Below are positions 1 through 5,122 of a stretch of DNA of 8,034 nt, piece by piece. The stretch lies in the NCBI GenBank assembly GCA_030044455.1, contig JASHVU010000510.1, forward strand, positions 1 through 8,034. The letters run 5' to 3'. The notes under the pieces are model-generated. The model did no database searches. It was not told the DNA's origin and saw only the letters and a program-made list of their open reading frames with translations. A program made the translations under genes and the position numbers. Within the stretch, counting starts at the first letter, position 1; every line of letters starts with the position of its first letter. The DNA comes from Acidobacteriaceae bacterium. GTDB taxonomy: Bacteria; Acidobacteriota; Terriglobia; Terriglobales; Acidobacteriaceae.

Positions 1-12
1 TCTCTGGCTCCG

Positions 13-58
13 GGTGAGATTCTGGGAACGGTCCGGAACCCGATTTCATTTTCTCACC
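13..58. repeat. Inverted repeat near the left edge
   Basis: GGTGAGA at 13-19 is perfectly complementary to TCTCACC at 52-58 and encloses 32 bases that contain further short dyads. It may be the first visible stem of the structured region. Confidence 0.3.
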
Positions 59-73
59 TCGCGGGGGACGAGG

Positions 74-106
74 CAGGCACATCAACACTTTAGGAGATGC
101 AGCCTG
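74..106. repeat. Hairpin upstream of module 1
   Basis: CAGGC (74-78) pairs with GCCTG (102-106) and CATC (80-83) with GATG (96-99), leaving a 12-base loop. It lies 10 bases before the outer helix of module 1. Confidence 0.3.
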
Positions 107-116
107 GGGAATTCGA

Positions 117-225
117 GCGAAACCAGAATAGGTGTGTCCTATTTGAGCCTTGTGCAGGTTCGCCGCTCCTTGGGGTCGCGTCGACTTGAGCGATGCCGGT
201 TCGGGTGCAGTCATTCTGGTTTCGC
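117..225 (+). ncRNA. Structured module, copy 1
   Basis: A perfect 13-bp inverted repeat (GCGAAACCAGAAT at 117-129, its complement at 213-225) encloses 83 bases. Inside, AGGTGT at 130-135, TTGTGCAGG at 150-158 and CGCTCCTTGGGGTCGCG at about 164-180 are shared with copy 2 at an exact offset of 580. The inner hairpin (160-166 with 178-184) has six pairs and one C-T mismatch at 163/181, with loop TCCTTGGGGTC. A further small hairpin can form at 192-212. Seen directly: repeat and pairing. Inferred: that it is transcribed as RNA. Confidence 0.5.
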
Positions 226-312
226 TACAGGATGCGTGAAAAGACACCAATAGCCGTTTCGGGAAAGTGAGTGGGCCCTGGTATGACCTTCCACGCGTGA
301 GGTGAAAAAGAT

Positions 313-364
313 GCCGGGAAGGCCGAGCAGATTCACTTGGAAATCCGCTCAAAGCCCGCCCGGC
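313..364 (+). ncRNA. Compound hairpin within the structured region
   Basis: GCCGGG (313-318) pairs with CCCGGC (359-364); GGC (321-323) with GCC (354-356); GAGC (325-328) with GCTC (347-350); and GATT (330-333) with AATC (342-345). Internal loops are small and the apical loop has eight bases. The single A-C mismatch (329/346) would be a U-G pair on the minus strand. Its symmetry supports a folded RNA rather than a coding function. Confidence 0.38.
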
Positions 365-419
365 TCAATGCTGGGGGAGGGTTCTGGAGAGATGCCCCCC
401 TCACGGGGTGGAACACAAC

Positions 420-451
420 ACTTCTTGGGATGAACGATATGGGGAAGAAGT
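420..451. repeat. Hairpin in the middle of the structured region
   Basis: ACTTCTT (420-426) is perfectly complementary to AAGAAGT (445-451), with an 18-base loop. A nearby stem-loop, CCCC-TCAC-GGGG at 397-408, lies within a short GTTC/GAAC closing stem (381-384/411-414). Confidence 0.28.
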
Positions 452-532
452 TGCATGGCAGATCGAGAAAGTTGAATCTTCATACCTGGATTTCGGTGCG
501 GGGCCGGGGGTGACGGAATGCGGAAATGCACG

Positions 533-692
533 GGCAGCGTCTGATGAGTTCTGAAACAGATATCCGTCAAGAAACTTGCCGCGGAGGTTAAAACCCATGT
601 ATGGGCTGCGCCTCTAGTGGCCCGGGACCCAGAGGGTGCCCCGCCGTGCCCTGGTTATGAGACTTTGGCGGCAGGATTGGTCAGACGCTGCC
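533..692 (+). ncRNA. Domain closed by a perfect 12-bp long-range helix
   Basis: GGCAGCGTCTGA at 533-544 is exactly complementary to TCAGACGCTGCC at 681-692. Nested within it, 575-582 pairs with 668-675 over eight positions including one T-G. Inside that are two local hairpins: CCCATGTATGGG (594-605) and 624-641 (GGG-ACCC/GGGT-CCC with a bulged G at 638). The domain ends four bases before module 2, as expected for adjacent branches of one folded RNA. Confidence 0.42.
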
Positions 693-696
693 TACC

Positions 697-806
697 GCGT
701 TTTAGGAAGAGGTGTAATGTCACTCACGGTTGTGCAGGGTCAGCGCTCCTTGGGGTCGCGCTGACTTTGTGACGTTGGTTTCTCCTTCCTGTATTTCCTA
801 AAACGC
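697..806 (+). ncRNA. Structured module, copy 2
   Basis: A perfect 12-bp inverted repeat (GCGTTTTAGGAA at 697-708, complement at 795-806) encloses the same internal layout as copy 1. The inner hairpin is perfect here: GTCAGCGC (739-746) pairs with GCGCTGAC (758-765) around loop TCCTTGGGGTC (747-757). A middle helix, 716-723 with 769-776, has eight pairs including one T-G. Relative to copy 1, pair 742/762 is A-T where copy 1 has G-C (162/182), a compensatory change. The module ends 1 nt from the last base of the oppositely oriented ggt stop codon. Confidence 0.5.
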
Positions 807-807
807 T

Positions 808-2565
808 TCAATATCCCGCGGCTTTGCCGGTGTGTCCGCGGTGGTCCTGGCCGCCCTCGAGTTCGCCGTTCGCCGGGTCAACGGCGATGCACTCACCGTC
901 GGACCAATGCCCGCGGCTGAGGCCCAGATCGTATCCCATGGCGCGGAGGGCGTCGATGGTTTGAGGGGCGAAACCGGGCTCGAGGTAGAGCTTGTCAGGC
1001 AGATATTGATGGTGGAAGCGCGGAGCGTCAACCGCTTGCTGAATGTTGAGCCCGCCTTCGGCTGCCGAGAGAAAGATATTGGCCACGGTGGAAATGATGC
1101 GACCGCCGCCGGGTGAGCCAAGAACATAGCGCAGCTTGCCATTCTCAAGCACGATGGTTGGCGTCATTGAGCTCAGCGGGCGCTTGAGGGGTGCGATTGC
1201 ATTGGCCGGCCCCTGGATCAGCCCGAACATATTGGGCGTATTCATTTTGGAGGCAAAGTCATCCATCTCGTCGTTGAGCAGAAAGCCGAGCGACCCGGCG
1301 GTGACGTGCGAGCCAAAGCTGTCGTTGAGCGTGGTGGTGACGGCAACGGCATTGCCTTCGCTGTCGACGACCGAGTAATGCGTGGTGTCGTTTGACTCTT
1401 CGCGGCGGCGTCCGGCGGTGGTGGGCGCAGGCGGAACAAAGCCCGCGGGACGAACCAGGGCGGCGCTGGGCGTAGCTTTGTCCGGGTCGATGCTTGCTCG
1501 CCACGCGGCATCGTAATTCTTCGCGGTGAGCGCGGCTACGGGAATCTGGTTGTAATCCGGATCGCCCAGGTATTGGGCACGGTCCATGTATGCGCGGCGA
1601 AAGGCCTCGGTGACAAGGTGAATCCATTCGGGCGAACGGTCGCCGTACTTCTTCAGGTCGTAGCCCTCAAGAATATTGAGCGCGCTTACGAGCACGACGC
1701 CGCCCGAGGATGGAGGAGGGGCGCTGAGAATCGTGTAGTCATGAAAGGTGCCAACCACCGGCTCGCGCTCAACCACGGTGTAATGAGCGAGGTCGTCGGT
1801 GGTGAGCAGCGAGCCTTTCAGGTCGGCGACAAGTTCCTGGGCCATTTTGCCGTGGTAAAAACCGCCGGGATCGTTGGAAATGCGTTCGAGGGTCCGCGCC
1901 AGCTCAGGCTGTTTGAATGTCTCACCGGCCTTCAAGAGATTCCCATCGCGCTGGAAGATGCGTTTTGAGTCGGCAAACTTTGCGAGGTCGGGATCGGCGA
2001 ACTCGCGGGCTTCACCTTCTGAAAGCACGAACCCGTCGCGCGCCAGCGCAATGGCGGGGGCCATAACTTTTTTGAGGCCGAGGCGGCCGTATTTCTTTTC
2101 TGCGTAAGTGAGTCCGGCGACTGAGCCTGGAGTGGCAATCGATCTAAGCCCAAGCACGCTGGCGTTGGGAATGACATTGCCATGTGCGTCGAGATACATG
2201 TTCTGGGTGGCGGCGAGGGGAGCTTGCTCGCGGTAGTCGATAAAGGTGGAATGGCCCTCGTGGGTGCGGAGCAGCATGAAGCCGCCGCCGCCGAGGTTCC
2301 CGGCGACGGGATGCACGACGGCCAGGGCAAATCCCGTGGCGACGGCGGCGTCAACGGCGTTGCCACCCTCGCGCAGGATTGAGACACCTGCATCCGAGGC
2401 CAGGTGATGGACGCTCACCACCATGGCGTGCTGCGCGCGTACGGGTTGCTCATCCAGATAGGGGATGGTATTTGCGGGGTTCTGCTGGGCGCGGGCGGGG
2501 ATCAGGAGCGCCGAGCAGGAAGCAAAGATGGTTACGAGCCAGGTGCAGGGACGGCAGGTTGGCAT
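808..2565 (-). CDS. ggt: Gamma-glutamyltransferase (glutathione hydrolase) proenzyme
   Basis: This 585-residue product hydrolyses or transfers the gamma-glutamyl group of glutathione and related peptides, normally in the periplasm. The length matches the E. coli enzyme (about 580). An N-terminal signal sequence ends near ARA-QQ (residue 26). The autoprocessing site is intact: SNDTTHYSVVD puts the catalytic Thr at residue 394, so cleavage would give a large subunit of about 367 residues after signal removal and a small one of about 192. Substrate-binding positions known from E. coli are present: Arg112 in DYREQAP, the NDEMDDF aspartates (435-436), PLSSM (Ser465-466) and SPGGG (Gly486-488). It ends in the usual AAGY. 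The ATG start lacks a clear ribosome binding site; the signal peptide supports it. It is transcribed toward, and abuts, the structured region. No neighbour belongs to glutathione metabolism, so it is probably monocistronic. Confidence 0.95.
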   Translation of the reverse strand: MPTCRPCTWLVTIFASCSALLIPARAQQNPANTIPYLDEQPVRAQHAMVVSVHHLASDAGVSILREGGNAVDAAVATGFALAVVHPVAGNLGGGGFMLLRTHEGHSTFIDYREQAPLAATQNMYLDAHGNVIPNASVLGLRSIATPGSVAGLTYAEKKYGRLGLKKVMAPAIALARDGFVLSEGEAREFADPDLAKFADSKRIFQRDGNLLKAGETFKQPELARTLERISNDPGGFYHGKMAQELVADLKGSLLTTDDLAHYTVVEREPVVGTFHDYTILSAPPPSSGGVVLVSALNILEGYDLKKYGDRSPEWIHLVTEAFRRAYMDRAQYLGDPDYNQIPVAALTAKNYDAAWRASIDPDKATPSAALVRPAGFVPPAPTTAGRRREESNDTTHYSVVDSEGNAVAVTTTLNDSFGSHVTAGSLGFLLNDEMDDFASKMNTPNMFGLIQGPANAIAPLKRPLSSMTPTIVLENGKLRYVLGSPGGGRIISTVANIFLSAAEGGLNIQQAVDAPRFHHQYLPDKLYLEPGFAPQTIDALRAMGYDLGLSRGHWSDGECIAVDPANGELEGGQDHRGHTGKAAGY

Positions 2566-2645
2566 CCCAAGATCATAACTTTTCAGCGCGGCCGGGGTTC
2601 ATCTTTTCGAGGCAGCGCAGCCACGGGGGCCGGTCTGCCCGCGAG

Positions 2646-2702
2646 AGGTATCTTGGTCGATGCGGTCGCGCTGACGCAACCGATTCGGTCGCGTCCATAC
2701 CT
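2646..2702. repeat. Inverted and direct repeats upstream of ggt
   Basis: AGGTAT (2646-2651) and ATACCT (2697-2702) form an inverted repeat enclosing two direct copies of CGGTCGCG (2663-2670 and 2686-2693, 23 bases apart). The position, 81 bases before the ggt start codon, would suit a structured leader or an operator. No promoter match is convincing. Confidence 0.22.
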
Positions 2703-2759
2703 GATGCAGGAAAGAGAGGAGCTTGCGGGACACAAAAAGCGCCAGTTGTGAATCAAAGG

Positions 2760-2799
2760 CAGCAAGTTAGCGTCTCTTGGCATTGCGGGTCAGCAAGTT
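2760..2799. repeat. Nine-base direct repeat between ggt and the barrel gene
   Basis: CAGCAAGTT occurs at 2760-2768 and 2791-2799, a 31-bp period that places both copies on the same DNA face. It could be a regulator binding site for either divergent gene, or chance. Confidence 0.2.
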
Positions 2800-2811
2800 G
2801 GGCGTGGTTCG

Positions 2812-2916
2812 GGCCGCCCCTACGGGGCTGCGGAATATTGAATTCGCTTAGCCAGGACGGCGTTCGCTCGACGCGAACTTGTCCTGGGCTAACTTCCTCG
2901 CCTCCCTCCGGGAGGC
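2812..2916. repeat. Array of three palindromes (REP-like intergenic repeat)
   Basis: Three strong palindromes follow one another. GCCCC-TAC-GGGGC is at 2816-2828. A compound palindrome at 2848-2892 pairs TTAGCC with GGCTAA, AGGAC with GTCCT (one bulged G at 2886) and GTTCGC with GCGAAC around a 5-base loop. GCCTCCC-TCC-GGGAGGC is at 2900-2916. None has a T-run, so they are not standard terminators, and they lie between two divergent genes where no terminator is needed. The 'GGGCTAA' and 'CCTCCGGG' wording resembles multi-palindrome repeats I recall from acidobacterial intergenic DNA; copy number cannot be judged from one window. Confidence 0.5.
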
Positions 2917-2969
2917 AGCGCATCGAGCAGTTTGAGCAGCAGGATTCCGCACACAGGTTGGCAGGCATC

Positions 2970-2983
2970 GCAGCTTTCGCTGC
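2970..2983. repeat. Small hairpin before the barrel gene
   Basis: GCAGC (2970-2974) pairs with GCTGC (2979-2983) around TTTC, about 20 bases before the AGGAGG of the next gene. It could sit in that gene's leader. Confidence 0.2.
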
Positions 2984-3022
2984 TCGCTTCAAATTCATAT
3001 CAAGGAGGCAAGGTTAAACGCA

Positions 3023-3664
3023 ATGATCAAAATATGGCTCAGGACTGCCGGATGGATTGCATTTTTGGGATTGCTGTCACTGGCATTTGTTTCAGGTTCG
3101 GCCCAGGCGCAAACCGATGTGGCGCTCAGCATCTACGGCGCCTTCAGCGGATCGACCAACGGCAACGGTGTACAGCAAAGCCCATCGAATTCCGCAGGCG
3201 GGATCATTGAGCTGCGGCATATCAGCCATCCTCTCATCGGATACGACATCACGTACTCGTACAATCGGGACAACCAGGCTTATTCGGGCACAGTGGTCCT
3301 CCCTTCTCCCTGTCCTTCATCGGGATGTACGATCACCGCGGCCGCGGTTTCTGCCAACGCCCATGAGCTCACGGGAGATTATGTGGCGTCGGTCAAAATC
3401 GCCAACCTGAGGCCGTTTGCCCTGGCCGGGGCGGGCCTGTTGCTCAACGAGCCAGTAAGCGGCCAGAACAATACGCAGTCGGCGACGAAGCCCGTTTTCG
3501 TTTACGGTGCGGGGCTTGACTGGGGCCTGGTGCCGCACCTCGGGTTGCGGCTGCAATACCGGGGCAATCTTTACAAGGCGCCCGACCTTTCGAAGCTGTA
3601 CACGTCGACCGGGGCTTTCACGCACTCGGCTGAACCCATGCTGGGCGCATATTTCAGGTTTTAA
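3023..3664 (+). CDS. Outer-membrane beta-barrel protein, function unknown
   Basis: This 213-residue protein opens with a clear signal peptide (basic IKIWLR, hydrophobic core, cleavage after AQA at residue 29). The mature part has alternating polar/hydrophobic strands such as IIELRHI, IGYDITYSY, YVASVKIANL, PVFVYGAGLDW and LGLRLQYRG. It ends in AYFRF, with the terminal aromatic residue expected for assembly by the BAM machinery. About eight strands fit this size, as in OmpA/OmpW-like barrels. Two cysteines (97 and 102), close together in a loop, could form a disulfide. An AGGAGG at 3003-3008 lies 14 bases from the ATG, which is rather far; AAGG at 3010-3013 is an alternative. The gene is divergent from ggt and convergent with the next gene. 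The role (porin, adhesin or other) cannot be told. Confidence 0.8.
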   Translation: MIKIWLRTAGWIAFLGLLSLAFVSGSAQAQTDVALSIYGAFSGSTNGNGVQQSPSNSAGGIIELRHISHPLIGYDITYSYNRDNQAYSGTVVLPSPCPSSGCTITAAAVSANAHELTGDYVASVKIANLRPFALAGAGLLLNEPVSGQNNTQSATKPVFVYGAGLDWGLVPHLGLRLQYRGNLYKAPDLSKLYTSTGAFTHSAEPMLGAYFRF

Positions 3665-3709
3665 AGAGGCAGGGAACGAGGGAGCAAGGGAGCGAGTCAA
3701 GGATTGGCC

Positions 3710-4351
3710 TCAGCGGCCGGAGATCAGCATCAGCGGATCGGGAGTGACCTGGCAGGTATGGCCGGCCGGAGCGCTCCAGCTTGCACCATCGATGTAGGTC
3801 AGCGATACCAGTTTGATGGAGTCGACGGCCGTAAGCCCTGGCACCCAGAAAGTGCCTGTGGCCTGCCCGTCAGGCATGTCTCGAAGCGAAACTGTTACGG
3901 CGCGGACAGCATCGGGGCCACTTTTGCTTGGAGCGTTTTTGCTGTCCGCCCGGGTCATGTGGGCCTTGTCAGAGTATCCGCGGACCAGCAGCGAAGCGGT
4001 CGAAACAGTCGGTGTCATGACGGTAATGTGCATCCACTGGCCGATGCCGCCTGGGTGTGCGCGGCCGGTCATGATCATGGACCCGTCTGCCAGATGCGAG
4101 ACATTCATCGCGGCTGGGCAGTTGGCTGCTTGAGCGAGTATGCGCTGGGTGAGAGCTGAGGCGCGTTCGCTGAGGAGACGCTGGGTTTCGGCTGAGACGG
4201 GTCCGCTCTGAGGCGATGAGCCATCGGCGGTTACGGTGCGGACAACTATATTGGAGACCTGCCCGCCGGGCGCGGCCGGAGAGCCCTGCTGCGCAAGGAG
4301 GGGTATCGAAGCTGAAATCAATGCGATAGCGAGCACGATGGACGATTTCAT
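3710..4351 (-). CDS. Small exported protein of unknown function
   Basis: The start chosen gives 213 residues with a signal peptide (MKSSIVLAIALISASIPLLA, cleavage near residues 20-22). A longer frame to 4498 would put 49 non-secretory residues in front and is rejected. The mature part has a Pro/Ser-rich linker, a possible helix at 53-75, then beta-rich segments (WMHITVMT, ASLLVRGYS, VRAVTVSL) and a C-terminal stretch with TFWVPGLTAVDSI, YIDGASW and CQVTPDPLMLI. The lone pair Cys78/Cys200 is suitably placed for a disulfide in the periplasm. I recall the C-terminal pattern from numerous uncharacterised acidobacterial exported proteins, but no function is known to me. The stop lies 45 bases beyond the convergent barrel gene, with no clear terminator between. 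Confidence 0.72.
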   Translation of the reverse strand: MKSSIVLAIALISASIPLLAQQGSPAAPGGQVSNIVVRTVTADGSSPQSGPVSAETQRLLSERASALTQRILAQAANCPAAMNVSHLADGSMIMTGRAHPGGIGQWMHITVMTPTVSTASLLVRGYSDKAHMTRADSKNAPSKSGPDAVRAVTVSLRDMPDGQATGTFWVPGLTAVDSIKLVSLTYIDGASWSAPAGHTCQVTPDPLMLISGR

Positions 4352-4357
4352 CGAAAA

Positions 4358-4363
4358 CCTCCT
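4358..4363 (-). promoter_or_regulatory. Ribosome binding site fixing the start at 4351
   Basis: On the minus strand this reads AGGAGG, six bases before the ATG at 4351-4349. It is a near-perfect anti-16S match at ideal spacing and decides between this start and the in-frame ATG at 4498. Confidence 0.75.
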
Positions 4364-4403
4364 CAGGTGAGGTCGCTCCTGAGTGCATCGCAGGCCCACG
4401 ACC

Positions 4404-4432
4404 AAAATACTCCCGTCTGATCTTTGCAGCAA
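4404..4432 (-). promoter_or_regulatory. Possible sigma-70-like promoter for the exported protein
   Basis: On the minus strand TTGCTG (4432-4427) and TATTTT (4409-4404) are 17 bases apart, about 53 bases before the start codon. They match the consensus at 3 of 6 and 4 of 6 positions, so this is only a weak candidate. Confidence 0.22.
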
Positions 4433-4448
4433 GTGAGCGGGCAGAAAC

Positions 4449-4464
4449 GTCTGACCGGGCAGAC
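4449..4464. repeat. Short palindrome in the 4352-4599 divergent spacer
   Basis: GTCTG (4449-4453) pairs with CAGAC (4460-4464) around six bases. It lies between the two divergent start codons and could be an operator half-site pair; otherwise I see nothing definite in this 248-bp spacer. Confidence 0.18.
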
Positions 4465-4599
4465 AGGCGATTCGGGCGTCCGGTTCGACCACACCCATGT
4501 GTTACCGTTTGAGTACGGCGATTCGTAGCCGGTACGCGCTCTTCCCCTCAATTCGGAGCGGGTGTGGCGCGCCGCGGTTAGCCGCCGAACCGCAAAGGA

Positions 4600-5067
4600 A
4601 TGTCGCAGCAGCCGGAAACGCAAGTGTCATCGATCATCCTTGGTCCGGCTTCGCTGCCCGGGCCGGGGGGTGAGTTTGTGCCGATGCCGGCCAAGAGCGA
4701 TCCGACCCCGCCTGCAAGAGGTCTGACACGGGCGGACAGCGAACCGGGCCCGGCAACAAGCGAATTGGCGCCGGCAGCGCCCTCATCCGAAGTTGGTCAA
4801 CCCGAACCTCCTTCTCCGCAACGAATTCCGCGCTGGCTGGTGCGCGTGGAATTGCTTTTGAGGGTGATGCTGCGCATGTATGTCGGCCTCGCCATCTGCT
4901 ATGCGCCTTGGTCGCACGCATTTTGGGATCAGAACCCCATCTTCCTCCAGTTTCCGGCGCTGGGCGCGATCGCGTTGAACGGAGCGGTGCGCGGCCTGGT
5001 TTCCGGTCTGGGGCTTTTGAATCTGTGGATCGCCTTTCAGGATGCGTTGAGACGAGGCCGGGACTGA
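4600..5067 (+). CDS. Small membrane protein with Pro-rich N-terminal tail
   Basis: This 155-residue product is unrecognised. Residues 1-75 are low-complexity, rich in Pro, Ala, Ser and Glu, and likely disordered. Residues 84-104 (VELLLRVMLRMYVGLAICYA) form a hydrophobic or amphipathic helix. After a short aromatic loop (WSHAFWDQNPIF), 118-146 forms a second hydrophobic stretch, followed by a basic end RRGRD. A two-helix inner-membrane protein with a hydrophilic N-terminal tail fits. AAAGGA directly abuts the ATG, so the start is uncertain; ATG 4684 would shorten it by 28 residues. It lies 55 bases before the LOG-family gene in the same direction, so the two are probably co-transcribed, and it may anchor or partner that protein. 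Confidence 0.6.
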   Translation: MSQQPETQVSSIILGPASLPGPGGEFVPMPAKSDPTPPARGLTRADSEPGPATSELAPAAPSSEVGQPEPPSPQRIPRWLVRVELLLRVMLRMYVGLAICYAPWSHAFWDQNPIFLQFPALGAIALNGAVRGLVSGLGLLNLWIAFQDALRRGRD

Positions 5068-5122
5068 CGGTCCCACGATTGCAACAATCCGCATCAGATC
5101 AAATGAGTCTGGACGGGAATTT

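Larger units (their letters stand above)
13..806 (+). ncRNA. Candidate large structured non-coding RNA region
   Basis: No open frame in this 800-base stretch looks like a gene: the frames are short, Arg/Ser/Pro-rich and lack ribosome binding sites. It is instead full of helices that can form side by side: 13-19/52-58, 74-106, 117-225, 313-364, 420-451, 533-692 and 697-806. Two perfect inverted repeats of 12 bp and one of 13 bp within 800 bases are unlikely by chance. Several helices are interrupted only by T-G positions that would be U-G wobbles in a + transcript (576/674, 718/774), which favours + transcription; one A-C mismatch (329/346) points the other way, so the strand is uncertain. I do not recognise RNase P RNA, tmRNA, 6S, SRP RNA, a group I or II intron, or a known riboswitch core. 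It may be one long RNA or several short ones, and may extend left of the window. Confidence 0.45.

Noticed and set aside
14..253. A 79-codon open frame at the left edge
   Set aside because: Its translation is Arg/Ser/His-rich and low in acidic residues, it has no ribosome binding site, and it runs across the structured module at 117-225. A chance frame is more likely.
541..556. CTGATGAG...GAAAC, resembling a hammerhead ribozyme core, with a GTC before the partner strand at 681
   Set aside because: Stem II would be only TTCT between the core halves with no pairing, no stem III forms between the GAAAC side and the bases before GTC, and CTGA is already paired in the perfect 12-bp helix.
349..598. 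Two overlapping minus-strand frames in the structured region
   Set aside because: Both are Pro/Ser/His-rich without coding-like composition, and they lie on the hairpins at 313-364 and 397-408.
273..660. GCCCTGGTATGA at 275-286 recurring as GCCCTGGTTATGA at 648-660
   Set aside because: One short match with an indel in 800 GC-rich bases is not far from chance, and its position relative to the two modules differs.
2379..3017. A 212-codon plus-strand frame across the ggt start and spacer
   Set aside because: It overlaps ggt antisense and crosses the palindrome array, with Arg/Ser/Gly-rich translation typical of a GC-rich shadow frame.
3671..3695. Purine-rich GGGAACGAGGGAGCAAGGG as a possible G-quadruplex
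   Set aside because: Only three GGG runs are present, with no clear fourth; it reads as simple low-complexity spacer between convergent genes.
3706..3718. GGCC-TCAGC-GGCC as a terminator for the convergent genes
   Set aside because: It has a four-bp stem, no T-run on either strand, and overlaps the stop codon of the minus-strand gene.
4352..4498. The 49-codon upstream extension of the exported protein
   Set aside because: It would bury the signal peptide inside the protein and ignore the AGGAGG at 4358-4363.
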